Positions 50,564 through 59,794 of a stretch of DNA of 64,000 bases are shown here, in pieces. The translations under genes and the position numbers were made by a program. The stretch lies in the NCBI GenBank assembly GCA_023898685.1, contig CP060234.1, positions 806,001 to 870,000 of the forward strand. The letters are read 5' to 3'. Every line of letters begins with the position of its first letter. The stretch's first letter is position 1. Origin of the DNA: Phycisphaeraceae bacterium (GTDB taxonomy: Bacteria; Planctomycetota; Phycisphaerae; Phycisphaerales; UBA1924). A model generated the notes under the pieces. That model was not told the DNA's origin. It ran no database searches and worked only from the letters and a program-made list of their open reading frames with translations.

Positions 50564-51634
50564 TCACGCGCTCACTCCCAGCGCCTCGAGCACCTTCGTC
50601 CGGGCCTCGCCGATCCTGGTGCCGACCAGCCGCGCGCCCGCGGCCTGGGCGTGCCCGCCCCCGCCCAGCGCCATCGAGACCTTGTTGACGTCAATCATGT
50701 CGGGCCCGCCCTTGCTACGGAAGCTGATCTTGGTCACGACTCCGTCCCCGGCCGTCTCGACCTCTGTGAGCAGCACCGCGACCCGCACCGACTCGACCGT
50801 CTTGACCAGATCGAGGAAGCCCCCGCTCTCGCCCGGGGCGGCCCCCGCCTTCTCGAAGTCTGACTGGGTCAGGCTCAGCACCGCCACCCGCCCGTCGTCG
50901 TGCAGCTCCAGCGTGTTGAGCGCCCGCGCCAGCAGGCGGAGCCGTCCCGCCCGTTCGCGCTGCTCGACCAATTCGAACAGCCGCTCGTGCCCCACGCCCG
51001 TTTCGACGAGGTCGGCCGCGAGGCGGTAGACGCTGGGACTCACGTTCGAGTGGCGGAACCAGCCCGTATCGGTCGCGAGCCCCAGGTAGAGCGGCTCGGT
51101 GATCTCCACGGGCAGCTTCGAGGGCGACTCAACCTTGAGCAGCCTCGTGCACAGGCCCGCGACGATCTCGCAGGCCGCGGCGGCGGAGGTGTCGACGAGC
51201 CGCTTGTGGGCGACGTCGCCATCGCCGTTGAGGTGGTGGTCGATCAGGATGCAGCGGGCGTGCTGGTCGTCGAGCCAGGGGCGGTAGTCGGCGAGCTGGC
51301 TCCACGCGCCGGTGTCGAGCACGAGCACCGCGTCGGGGTCGTGCGAGGCGGGGGGCGGGTTGTGCTGGTCGATGATCCGCGTCTTGGTGTCCTGCGCGAT
51401 CGAGCGCCACCAGCCCGGCATCGGGCCCGTGAACCATACCTCCGCCCTGCTCGCGACCCCGCTGAACCCCGCGGCCGAGCCCCCCGCGGCGATGTTGAGG
51501 GCGCGGGCGACGGCGAGTGTCGAGCCCAGCGCGTCGCCGTCGGGCTTGGAGTGGGTGATGACGACGACCGACTTCTTGGGGGCGAGCCACCGGTTGATCT
51601 CGTCGAGGGTCGTGTTGGACGTCCATTCGCTCAA
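50564..51634 (-). CDS. nrnA: DHH-family phosphoesterase, oligoribonuclease/pAp phosphatase type
   Basis: 356 aa. NrnA degrades very short RNAs and 3'-phosphoadenosine 5'-phosphate, needing Mn. Motifs: VVVITHSKPDGDALGSTLA (motif I), VLVLDTGAWSQL (motif II), CILIDHHLN (the DHH motif), GLATDTGWFRHSN, and C-terminal DHHA1 substrate loop KVSMALGGGGHAQAAGARL. It starts at ATG 51634, overlapping the ribF stop by four bases (51631-51634). Two-gene operon ribF-nrnA, a frequent pairing in bacteria next to rbfA/truB. Confidence 0.9.
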   Translation of the reverse strand: MSEWTSNTTLDEINRWLAPKKSVVVITHSKPDGDALGSTLAVARALNIAAGGSAAGFSGVASRAEVWFTGPMPGWWRSIAQDTKTRIIDQHNPPPASHDPDAVLVLDTGAWSQLADYRPWLDDQHARCILIDHHLNGDGDVAHKRLVDTSAAAACEIVAGLCTRLLKVESPSKLPVEITEPLYLGLATDTGWFRHSNVSPSVYRLAADLVETGVGHERLFELVEQRERAGRLRLLARALNTLELHDDGRVAVLSLTQSDFEKAGAAPGESGGFLDLVKTVESVRVAVLLTEVETAGDGVVTKISFRSKGGPDMIDVNKVSMALGGGGHAQAAGARLVGTRIGEARTKVLEALGVSA

Positions 51635-52689
51635 ACGCGTTCCTCCTTGCCGGCCGATTCGAACACTTCACCCACGCGCGCACAATCGCGGGCAAGCTGA
51701 TCGACGAGCCGATCGATTGATGAGAACGGGATCGGGTCGCGGAGTCTCCGGATGAAGCGCAGCCCGCAGCGCCAGCCCGTTTCCGAGAGCCCGTCGATGG
51801 GGGACCACTCAGAAAGGAGCCCGGAGCGCGAGCGATGGGCCGGGTGTGCTTGGGCGTTTGTGTGGTCGGTGTGATTCGGCCCGTCGCTGGCGCTCGGGGC
51901 TCCTTCAGATGCATCGAAGCTCGTCGGGAGCCCCAGGATGTGCGCCTCGACGCGGTGCTCGCCGTCGCCCACGCTGGGGCGCTCGCCCACGTGGGCCGCC
52001 GCGGGGAGCGTCCGCCCGTCCGGCAGCGCCGCCTCGCACGCGTAGACGCCCGGGCCCGGGGTGATCTGCTCGGCGTTGATGTTGACGGTGGGGAACCCGA
52101 TCGCTCGCCCGCGCCGGTCGCCCGCGACCACGGGGCCCGTGACCTCATAGGGCCGGCCCAGCACTGCCCCAGCGTCGGCGACGCGGCCATGGGCGAGCAG
52201 CCAGCGGGCGATCGAACTCGACGCTGTGACGATCGAGTGATCGCCCAGCACAGCGTCGACGGGCTCGACCACATCGACCCCGTAGCCCAACCGCTCACCG
52301 ATCGCCCGAAGCTCGGCGACATGGCCCGACCGCCCCTTGCCGAAATGGAAATCGGCCCCCTCGACGAGCCAGGTGGGCCGGAAGGAATCGCGGACGTGGG
52401 CCAGGAAGGTCTCTGGCGACATCGAGAGCAGGGCCCGGTCGGGCTCGAGCCGCCGCACCTCGTCCGCCCCGGCCTCGGCGAGCAGCGCCGCCCGCTGCTC
52501 GAAGGTGGTCAGGCGGGCGGGCTCTGTGCCGGGCCTCAGGACGCTCGCGGGGTGGGGGTCGAAGGCGAGGGCGACGACCCGGCCGCCGGCGTGGGGGACC
52601 CCTGCGTGGGCCCGGGCCCGCTCGATGAGCGTGACGTGCCCCCTGTGCACGCCGTCGAAGTTGCCGATGGTGACCACCGTCCCGGGCAT
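51631..52689 (-). CDS. ribF: Bifunctional riboflavin kinase/FAD synthetase with repeat-derived insert
   Basis: 352 aa; typical RibF is about 310. Converts riboflavin to FMN and FAD. N-terminal FAD synthetase: VVTIGNFDGVHRGH, LAFDPHPASVLRP, WLVEGADFHFGKGRSG, SSSIARWLLAHG. Flavokinase part: GDRRGRAIGFPTVNI, PGPGVYACEA, then AHILGLP. The normal C-terminal phrase DLYG-x-x-L is missing. Instead some 35 residues (GAPSASDGPNHTDHTNAQAH and following, up to GLLSEWS) are encoded by a REP-like inverted repeat at 51816-51903. After it the family sequence resumes GLRFIRRLRDPIPFSSIDRL. The insert keeps the frame, so activity may survive. Confidence 0.9.
   Translation of the reverse strand: MPGTVVTIGNFDGVHRGHVTLIERARAHAGVPHAGGRVVALAFDPHPASVLRPGTEPARLTTFEQRAALLAEAGADEVRRLEPDRALLSMSPETFLAHVRDSFRPTWLVEGADFHFGKGRSGHVAELRAIGERLGYGVDVVEPVDAVLGDHSIVTASSSIARWLLAHGRVADAGAVLGRPYEVTGPVVAGDRRGRAIGFPTVNINAEQITPGPGVYACEAALPDGRTLPAAAHVGERPSVGDGEHRVEAHILGLPTSFDASEGAPSASDGPNHTDHTNAQAHPAHRSRSGLLSEWSPIDGLSETGWRCGLRFIRRLRDPIPFSSIDRLVDQLARDCARVGEVFESAGKEERV
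51816..51903. repeat. REP-like palindrome inside ribF
   Basis: Arms 51816-51841 and 51878-51903 (26 bp, complementary at 23 positions; core GAGCGCGAGCGATGGG versus the mirror of CCCGTCGCTGGCGCTC) around a 36-base centre. It lies fully inside the ribF reading frame, in the flavokinase domain. Confidence 0.85.
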
Positions 52690-52795
52690 CGGGTGACGGT
52701 AGCCGATCCGCCCTCTCGACGCGAACCCGGGCGGGCTCCCACGTCAGAAGGGCCGGGGCGGCGTGCTCACCCGATGGCCCCTCCGCCCGAACGGA

Positions 52796-54982
52796 TCACG
52801 CGTGCGGCTCTTTCGCCGGAATCTGACCGTCGGATTCACGATCCGCGATCCGGACCTGGAGGGGCGACAGGGTGTCGAGGTGGATGTCACGCTGCGGGAA
52901 AGCGATGGTGATTCCCGCGTCCTTGAACAGTTCGTTGATCCGCAGGCGGAGGTCACTCTCGACGATTCGGCGATCCATCATCCGGCGCATCCTGATCCAG
53001 AACACCAGCGTGAACAGGAGGGCGTTGTCGCCGAAATCCTCGAACAGGACGATCGGCGCCGGCTTCTCGAGCACCTTGCCGTGATCATCCGCCGCCTTCT
53101 TCATCAGCTTCATGACGTCGCGTGTCGGAAGGCCGTACGCCACGCCGACGCTTACGCTCGACCGGACACGGTCCTCGGTCAGGGTCCAGTTCGTGACGTT
53201 CGACTCGAGGAACGAGCTGTTCGGAACGATGATGTCGATGTTGTTGGGGGTCAGCACCCGCGTGGAGCGGGCCCCGATGTGCTGCACGATGCCGTGCAGA
53301 TCGCCCACCTCGATCAGGTCGCCCACCCGCACCGGGCGCTCGGCAAGGATGATGAGCCCGCTGATGAAGTTGTTCATCAGGTTCTGGCTCCCGAAACCGA
53401 TGCCGATCGCGAGCGCCCCGCCGAGCACCGTAAAGACCGTGAGAGGGATGTTGATCAGGCGGAGCGCGAACAGCGCGATGGTGACCAGCAGCGCGTAGAA
53501 GATCAGCGCCTGCACCGCCGCCGTCGCGCCCTCGTTCAGACCGATCCGCGGCAGGATGATGCGACCAAGCACCGTCGACGCGGCGCGAGACAGCCAAAGT
53601 CCGACCAGGAGAAGCGCGATCCCGGTGACCATTCTGCCAACAGTGATCGAACGCTCCTGCACGACGAACAGCTCGGTCCCCCAGAGCCCCGTCGAAACAC
53701 CCCACGCCTCACGCAGCCAGTCGCCGATCGATCGGGCCCGGATCGTCGACGCGTCGGCCGCCGCGAGGGACACGAGCCGGTCGAGGTTGTCCAGCCGCCG
53801 GCGGTCCTGGTCGAGCACGTCAACAAGCTGGGCGGCGGCACGCCTCGATTCCTCCGACCAGCGCGACGCGATCGCGGTGGTCGACTCGCTCCGGTCCGAA
53901 TCCGATCCGCTCAGCTTGTCGAGCTGGGCCCGGGCCTCGTCCAACCTGGGAAGCAGCAGCCGCCGGCTGCGCTCGATCTCGCCGGAGATCTCGCGGATCC
54001 GGTCCGCAGCGCGCCCCGACCGGCGATATTCCGTGTCGTTCGCGAGGCCGAACCGCATCTCCCACAGCTCACGCCGCAACCCGACTCGCTCGATCGCCTT
54101 CGCGACCGTCTCGGACTCGCGGCGATAGGTGTCCCGCCAGAGCACGCGGGCTCCCAGTTCGTCCACCAGCCCCGGGGTCTCGCGGCCCTGCTCGTCGAGG
54201 CGACGCCTGGCCGACATCAGCCTTTCGCTCGCAAAGTCAAGGTTGCTCTGGGCGCGCGAGAGCTGCGATTCCAGGTCCTGCCGGGTCCGATCCAGACCGG
54301 CGAGCACATCGTCGAGGTCCGCCTTCGTGAAGACCACCCGGTCCCGGCTCAGCTCGATCCGTGAGGCCAGCGCCGTGGCCCGTGACTCGGCCGACGCGGA
54401 CTCCCGCTCCGCGATCCGCCGCTCCGTCCGGCGCACATCGAGCTCGGCCCGAGCCGTCCGCAACCGCATGGCCGCGATCCGAGCGGCCTCGCCGACACCC
54501 TCGGGGTCGGTCTCCTTCGCCGTTCGCAGCGCCCGCTCCGCGTCGGCGATCTTGGCGAGACTCTCCTCGACGGATCGCTGGGACTCCGAGATCCGAGAAG
54601 CCGCGGCATCCGCCGACGATCGCGTCGCCTCGAGTTCGGATCGGAGCTCATCGAGCTGCTGGACTGTGATCGGGCCTTCACCGGGCTCGGCGGCGACATC
54701 GTGCGCGTCGTGAGGTGTATTCAACTCGTCGACGAGCACGTTCTGCCGACCGAGGATCGACACCAGACGTTCAAGTTCGGCACGGAGGACGGGCGGGTCC
54801 TGATCAGACGTCCCCTCCAGTTCGGCCCGCGCCGACCCGAGCGCCTCCCCGATCGCCTCGGGCGTGGGCGGGCGCCACCCCTGGGCCGCCGCCTCGTCGG
54901 GGGTGGCCTGGCCCGCGGCGAGCATTGCGGCGACGAACAGGAACGCCACGGCCAGAACCATCTGTCTGAGGCGCGTGTGCAA
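52796..54982 (-). CDS. Large MscS-family mechanosensitive channel
   Basis: 728 aa. Likely start TTG 54982, six bases after GGGGAG, giving a signal peptide HTRLRQMVLAVAFLFVAAML; ATG 54961 would shorten it. Residues 30-440 are a long periplasmic alpha-helical/coiled-coil domain (LRAELERLVSILGRQ, AERALRTAKETDPEGVGEAA, and so on), as in MscK/YbiO-type channels. Three to four membrane helices follow (VGRMVTGIALLLVGLWLSRA, AAVQALIFYALLVTIALFAL, LTVFTVLGGALAIGIGFGSQ). The pore-proximal NLMNNFISGLIILAERPVRVGD leads into the cytoplasmic MscS beta domain (VGDLIEVGDLHGIVQHIGAR). It releases solutes during osmotic down-shock. Confidence 0.88.
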   Translation of the reverse strand: MHTRLRQMVLAVAFLFVAAMLAAGQATPDEAAAQGWRPPTPEAIGEALGSARAELEGTSDQDPPVLRAELERLVSILGRQNVLVDELNTPHDAHDVAAEPGEGPITVQQLDELRSELEATRSSADAAASRISESQRSVEESLAKIADAERALRTAKETDPEGVGEAARIAAMRLRTARAELDVRRTERRIAERESASAESRATALASRIELSRDRVVFTKADLDDVLAGLDRTRQDLESQLSRAQSNLDFASERLMSARRRLDEQGRETPGLVDELGARVLWRDTYRRESETVAKAIERVGLRRELWEMRFGLANDTEYRRSGRAADRIREISGEIERSRRLLLPRLDEARAQLDKLSGSDSDRSESTTAIASRWSEESRRAAAQLVDVLDQDRRRLDNLDRLVSLAAADASTIRARSIGDWLREAWGVSTGLWGTELFVVQERSITVGRMVTGIALLLVGLWLSRAASTVLGRIILPRIGLNEGATAAVQALIFYALLVTIALFALRLINIPLTVFTVLGGALAIGIGFGSQNLMNNFISGLIILAERPVRVGDLIEVGDLHGIVQHIGARSTRVLTPNNIDIIVPNSSFLESNVTNWTLTEDRVRSSVSVGVAYGLPTRDVMKLMKKAADDHGKVLEKPAPIVLFEDFGDNALLFTLVFWIRMRRMMDRRIVESDLRLRINELFKDAGITIAFPQRDIHLDTLSPLQVRIADRESDGQIPAKEPHA

Positions 54983-55213
54983 GAAGAACTCCCCGGCCGA
55001 TCGCTCCGAACGACAGAACCGTCCCCCGATTGTACAGGGACCGGCTCGGAACCCGGGTTCCACAACGCCTCGCGGAATGGGCCGGCGTCGCGGGCGACGA
55101 CGCAACCCGAAGCGACGACATTGTGAAAACGGCATGTCGGTCGGTCTCCCCTCTCTCCCCGCACGCTGGACGAGGCGGGAGATGGGCTCGCGAACGTGTG
55201 TCGGCACGCCGCT

Positions 55214-55233
55214 CCACGGGCTCGCGCCCGTGG
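55214..55233. repeat. Short perfect hairpin
   Basis: CCACGGGC, loop TCGC, GCCCGTGG, between the mscS start and the prepilin-like stop. No T-run on either side, so it is a small REP-like hairpin rather than a clear terminator. Confidence 0.6.
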
Positions 55234-55255
55234 CTCGTTGGAGTAAAGCGGCCCG

Positions 55256-56305
55256 TCAGTCGTCGCGCCATCCCGACGTGTCGATCTCGTTCCCGCCCAC
55301 GTCGACGCCCAGCAGGCCGCCCCGGGTCCAGCGGTAGGGGGCGCCGAACGCGTCGCCGTTGGAGTAGGTGGGGAAGTAGCGGGTGTCGATTGGGCGGTAG
55401 CGGATCAGGGCGTGGGCGTTTGGGTCGAAGGGGTGGGCGGTGTCCCAGCCCGGGTTGGCGTCGCGGGCTGTGACCAGGCGGACCGAGGAGTCGAAGAACT
55501 GCACGTTCACCCGTGCGTTGGGGTCGGCGTAGAACAGGCTGTTCTTGCCCTTGCCGTGCGTGTAGTCGAACTCCTCGAAGAAGAATGCTTTCATGCTCGG
55601 GAAGGCGATCTCGGTCATCTTCCGCCCGCCCAGGCTGGACGGGTCGCGGACCCGCAGCGTCGACGCGTCGGGGCCGGGCTCGACCGCGAGATGGCCGTCG
55701 TCGCCCGGCTTGTCGGGCGACCAGGCGGAGACCGTCGACAGGTAGCTCGACGCGTAGGGCCAGCGGACGACCGCCTGGGTGTCGGTCCAGTCGCCGAACG
55801 AGGTGGCCGGATCGCCGCCCGGGAGGGCTTCACAGTCGAGCGGATTCTCCTGGAAATCGAGGAGGTTGTCGTCCATCGGGCTGGCGGCGACGGGCTCGGG
55901 CTGCTGGCCGGTCATCGCGTCGATGAGCGGGACGTGCAGATAGCGGCTCTGTGCGATGTGCTTCATGTCGAGGTCGATCGGGTGGTCGGAAACCGGTGTG
56001 CGGCCCGTGGCCTTCTGGAGAATGAGCGTCTGCTCGATCTGGGCCGCGTGCACCGTGTGACCCGGCTCGATGCCCGACGAGGCGATGAGCTCGGGGTTGA
56101 AGCCGTAGCCCGCGATGGCGTCGTCCTGCATCGCGGCGATGTTGGCGTTGCCCTGGGCGAGTTGCTTCATGTTGGATTGTGAGGCCATGATGCGGGCTGG
56201 CGCGTGTGCCGGCGGGATGGCCGGTATCAGGACCGCGACGATGAGGGCAAGTACGAACAGAACAACGAGTGCCTCAACCAGCGTCAACGCTCTGCGATGG
56301 CTCAT
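55256..56305 (-). CDS. Prepilin-type exported protein
   Basis: 349 aa from ATG 56305. Leader MSHRRALTLVEALVVLFVLA continues with LIVAVLIPAIPPA. It has the T-L-x-E-A pattern of a prepilin, but the residue before the cut is Ala rather than Gly, so peptidase cleavage is less certain. The exported part carries the family signs NMKQLAQGNANIAAMQDDA and a C-terminal section RVNVQFFDSSVRLVTARDAN. The domain matches the planctomycete pseudopilin/DUF1559-like proteins. It stands alone, divergent from putA; no secretion-system gene is near. Confidence 0.8.
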   Translation of the reverse strand: MSHRRALTLVEALVVLFVLALIVAVLIPAIPPAHAPARIMASQSNMKQLAQGNANIAAMQDDAIAGYGFNPELIASSGIEPGHTVHAAQIEQTLILQKATGRTPVSDHPIDLDMKHIAQSRYLHVPLIDAMTGQQPEPVAASPMDDNLLDFQENPLDCEALPGGDPATSFGDWTDTQAVVRWPYASSYLSTVSAWSPDKPGDDGHLAVEPGPDASTLRVRDPSSLGGRKMTEIAFPSMKAFFFEEFDYTHGKGKNSLFYADPNARVNVQFFDSSVRLVTARDANPGWDTAHPFDPNAHALIRYRPIDTRYFPTYSNGDAFGAPYRWTRGGLLGVDVGGNEIDTSGWRDD

Positions 56306-56700
56306 GCGGTGCTCCTTCCAAGGGCCCCACGAGCCCCGAGGTCGCACCCCCACATCCCCGATCCAGACTACCGAACCGCACCCCACCGGGCAAGCGTTTC
56401 GTGATTTGCCTCCCTCTCCCCCACGGGGCGAGGTGGGACGGATCGCCGGTGCCGTGGGTCATCCCGGAGGGTGACCCACGAGGCGGACGGCTTCCGCGGT
56501 TCGCCGCCGTCACCCTTCGGGATGACGGCGGGCACCGGGCGGATGGCCCGCCCCGCATGCTCTTCGGCCCGTTCCCCGGCGATTCGGCGGGCGCCGCGGA
56601 TCTATGATGCCACAGCAACCCGCCGGGGAGGGCACGGGGCCGCTCGACGCGGCGTGCCGGCTCCCCGCCCCAGCCGCACGTCTGTCGTTTGGAGCCCCCG
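56306..56700. promoter_or_regulatory. Divergent region prepilin/putA with inverted repeat
   Basis: 395 bp without a gene. It contains an 18-bp inverted repeat GTCATCCCGGAGGGTGAC (56458-56475) and GTCACCCTTCGGGATGAC (56509-56526), one mismatch. The pairing extends outward for about ten more imperfect bases (56446-56539). No clear -35/-10 pair or riboswitch was recognised for putA, whose start ATG 56701 has only a weak GGAG-like site. Confidence 0.6.
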
Positions 56701-59700
56701 ATGAAGCTGTTCAGCCAGAAGCCCAAGGCCGCCCGCCCCACCCCGGACGGCTCGCCGCATGCCTCCGGTGATCTCGAGCCCCGGATCCTCGAGATCGGCG
56801 GCGAGATCCTGCGCCACGCGAAGAGCCACAAGGCGGGGCTGCTGAGCGCGAAGTTCTACTCCGAGAAGCTGATGGACTGGGCGATGCAGGACCACGACTT
56901 CAAGGTCCAGCTCTTCCGGTTCGTCGACGCGTTCCCGGTGCTCCGCACCCCGGAGATGGTGCACGAGCACCTGATCGACTACCTCACCCAGCCCGGCGTC
57001 AGGCTCCCCGCGGGGATGGACCTGGGCCTCAAGATGGGCGGGATGGCCAAGGGCCTGACCACGAAGACCATCGCGGGCCAGATCACCTCGATGGCCAACA
57101 AGTTCATCGCGGGGACCGACGCGAAGACCGCGCTGCCCGGGCTCAAGAAGCTGTGGGACGAGGGCATCGCGTTCAGCGTCGACCTGCTGGGCGAGGCGTG
57201 CGTTTCGGACACAGAGGCCGACGCGTACCGCGAGAAGTACCTCGACCTGGTGAACAACCTTCCGGAGCAGGTGGGCTCATGGGCGGCGAACCCGACGCTC
57301 GAGAAGGACCATCTGGGCGCGGTGCCCCGGACCAACGTCTCGATCAAGATCTCGTCGCTCAGCGCCAAGTTCGACCCGGTCGATCACGACGGGGCGATCC
57401 GCGACGCGATGACCCGGCTCGTTCCGATCCTCGAGGCGGCGCGCGACAAGGGCGTGTTCATCAACCTCGACACCGAGCAGGCCGACTTCAAGGACCTCAC
57501 GCTCGACCTGTGGTTCGAGGCCAACGAGCGGGTCGACTTCCACGCCGGGCTCGCGATGCAGGCCTATCTCAAGAGCGGGCCCGACGACGCCCGGCGTGTC
57601 GTCGAGTGGACGAAGCGCACCGGCAAGGTGCTGACCGTCCGCCTGGTGAAGGGGGCCTACTGGGACTACGAGACGATCCACGCCGAGCACGAGGGCTGGC
57701 CCTGCAAGGTGTGGCCCGAGAAATGGATGACCGACCGGTGCTTCGAGGAGATGGCGAGCATCTTCCTCGACGCGACACCTCGCAACGCCGGCGAGGGCGG
57801 GGTCAAGGTTGCGCTCGGGTCGCACAACGCGAGGTCGATCGCCGCGACGCTCGCGGCCGCGGAGAGGCGGGGCCTGCCCCGCAGCGCGGTCGAGCTCCAG
57901 ATGCTCCACGGCATGGCCGACCAGCTCAAGCACGCGGTGGCGGAGATGGGCCTGCGGATCCGCGAGTACGTGCCCGTGGGCGAGATGATCCCGGGCATGG
58001 CCTACCTCGTGCGCCGCCTGCTCGAGAACACGTCGAACGAGAGCTGGCTCAAGGCGAGCGTGCTGGACGAGAAGGACACGTCGGTGCTGCTGTCCAAACC
58101 CGCACCGAAGGGCAAGCACGAGCCGAAGCCCGACCTGTGCGAGATCGCGGCCGAGCGGCACAGACTGAGCCCTTCGCACCCCGACGTGGGCGACGGCGAG
58201 GCGTTCACGAACGAGCCGCTGCGCAACTTCGCCGAGGCTGATCAGCGTGAGGCGTACCGGAAGGCGATCGAGGCGGCGGTCGTGCCCGACGGCGGGGCCC
58301 AGATCGATGAGGACGCCGCCGAACGGATGCTCTCCGAGGCCCACGCCGCCTTCCCTCGCTGGCGGGACACCGATCAGGTCTATCGCTCGAACTGCCTCGT
58401 CAAGGCGGCCGCGGCGATGCGGGCGAGGCGTGACGAGCTCAGCGGCGTGATGATCAAGGAGGCGGGCAAGACCTGGCGCGAGGCCGACGCGGACATCTGC
58501 GAGGCGATCGACTTCTGCGAGTACTACGCTCGTCTCGCGATGCCGATGTTCACGCGGAACCGGCTGGGCCGATTCATCGGCGAGCTCGATGAGGTGTGGT
58601 ATCAGCCCAAGGGCGTCGCGGTCGTCATCAGCCCCTGGAACTTCCCGAGCGCGATCTTCACCGGCATGACCACGGCGGCGCTGGTCACGGGCAACTGCGC
58701 CCTGGTCAAGCCCGCCGGGCCGACCGTCGGCATCGCCCGCGCGATCACCGAGATTCTCTGGGAGGCGGGCGTGCCGCGGGACGTGCTCCACTTCGCGCAC
58801 GGCCCGGGGCGAACGGTCGGCGCCAAGCTGGTGCGCGACCAGCGCGTCTCGATGATCGCGTTCACGGGCTCGAAGGAGGTCGGCCTCGACATCATCGAGG
58901 GCGCGGGCCACACCCACCCGGGGCAGGCGAATGTCAAGAAGATCATCAGCGAGATGGGCGGAAAGAACGCGGTGATCGTCGACGCGTCCGCCGACCTCGA
59001 CGAGGCGGTGCTGGGCGTCCGCTACTCCGCGTTCGGCTACCAGGGCCAGAAGTGCAGCGCGTGCAGCCGCTGCATCGTGGTCGACCCAGACGGGCCGGAC
59101 GGCGACGCGACGACGCTGTTCCTCAGACGGCTCGTCGAGTCGACCAGCTCACTGATCGTCGGCGAGGCGATCAACCCCGGTTCGGACGTCGGGCCGGTGA
59201 TCAACGCGTCGGCGAAGAAGACGATCATGGAATACGTCGAGGCGGGCAAGGCCCAGTGCAGGCTCGAACTCGCGATGGAGACGCCGGCAGGGCTCGAGGA
59301 GAAAACGGGACGAGACTACGTGCCGCCCCACATCTTCAGCCGGGTGACGATGGAGCACAGGATCGGCAAGGAAGAGATCTTCGGCCCGGTGCTGAGCGTC
59401 TTCCACGCCCGCACGTTCGAGGAGGCGCTCGACATCGCCAACGCGAGCGAGTACAAGCTGACGGGCGGCGTGTTCACCCGCAAGCCCGCCCACATCGAGA
59501 TGGCCAAGAAGTCTTTCCGCGTGGGCAACCTCTACATCAACCAGAAGTGCACCGGCGCGATCGTGGGGCGTCAGCCCTTCGGCGGCGCGGGCATGTCGGG
59601 CGTGGGCACGAAGGCGGGCGGGGCCGACTACCTGCTCCACTTCACCGACCCCAGGGCGTGCTGCGAGAACACGATGCGTCGGGGCTTCGCCCCCGAGTTG

Positions 59701-59703
59701 TGA
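56701..59703 (+). CDS. putA: Bifunctional proline dehydrogenase/L-glutamate gamma-semialdehyde dehydrogenase
   Basis: 1000 aa. Oxidises proline to glutamate in two steps, FAD then NAD. The N-terminal PRODH barrel (about 60-460) includes NVSIKISSLSAKFDP, GVFINLDTEQADFKDLTLDL, VRLVKGAYWDYETIHAEHEG, and VALGSHNARSIA. The C-terminal ALDH domain (about 510-990) has PWNFPSAIFTGMTTAALVTG, FTGSKEVGLDI, catalytic Cys about 784 in YQGQKCSACSRCIVVD, and KEEIFGPVLSVF with the ending CTGAIVGRQPFGGAGMSG. There is no N-terminal DNA-binding domain, so it is the enzyme-only form. ATG 56701 is preferred to an upstream TTG. A bidirectional terminator follows. Confidence 0.95.
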   Translation: MKLFSQKPKAARPTPDGSPHASGDLEPRILEIGGEILRHAKSHKAGLLSAKFYSEKLMDWAMQDHDFKVQLFRFVDAFPVLRTPEMVHEHLIDYLTQPGVRLPAGMDLGLKMGGMAKGLTTKTIAGQITSMANKFIAGTDAKTALPGLKKLWDEGIAFSVDLLGEACVSDTEADAYREKYLDLVNNLPEQVGSWAANPTLEKDHLGAVPRTNVSIKISSLSAKFDPVDHDGAIRDAMTRLVPILEAARDKGVFINLDTEQADFKDLTLDLWFEANERVDFHAGLAMQAYLKSGPDDARRVVEWTKRTGKVLTVRLVKGAYWDYETIHAEHEGWPCKVWPEKWMTDRCFEEMASIFLDATPRNAGEGGVKVALGSHNARSIAATLAAAERRGLPRSAVELQMLHGMADQLKHAVAEMGLRIREYVPVGEMIPGMAYLVRRLLENTSNESWLKASVLDEKDTSVLLSKPAPKGKHEPKPDLCEIAAERHRLSPSHPDVGDGEAFTNEPLRNFAEADQREAYRKAIEAAVVPDGGAQIDEDAAERMLSEAHAAFPRWRDTDQVYRSNCLVKAAAAMRARRDELSGVMIKEAGKTWREADADICEAIDFCEYYARLAMPMFTRNRLGRFIGELDEVWYQPKGVAVVISPWNFPSAIFTGMTTAALVTGNCALVKPAGPTVGIARAITEILWEAGVPRDVLHFAHGPGRTVGAKLVRDQRVSMIAFTGSKEVGLDIIEGAGHTHPGQANVKKIISEMGGKNAVIVDASADLDEAVLGVRYSAFGYQGQKCSACSRCIVVDPDGPDGDATTLFLRRLVESTSSLIVGEAINPGSDVGPVINASAKKTIMEYVEAGKAQCRLELAMETPAGLEEKTGRDYVPPHIFSRVTMEHRIGKEEIFGPVLSVFHARTFEEALDIANASEYKLTGGVFTRKPAHIEMAKKSFRVGNLYINQKCTGAIVGRQPFGGAGMSGVGTKAGGADYLLHFTDPRACCENTMRRGFAPEL

Positions 59704-59746
59704 TCGAATACCGGGCGATGCACGACTCGACAACCGGGAGCGCATG

Positions 59747-59777
59747 AAAAAGGCCCGCTCGATGAGCGGGCCCTTTG
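59747..59777. terminator. Bidirectional intrinsic terminator
   Basis: Five A (59747-59751), GGCCCGCTC (59752-59760), GAT, GAGCGGGCC (59764-59772), CTTT. Perfect 9-bp stem with T-runs on both strands: it ends putA rightward and the pseudo-astacin gene leftward. Confidence 0.85.
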
Positions 59778-59794
59778 CCTTGGTTGCGCGCGGA

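Noticed and set aside
56306..56700. Possible riboswitch upstream of putA
   Set aside because: No glycine-, SAM- or other known aptamer core could be recognised; only the inverted repeat stands out.
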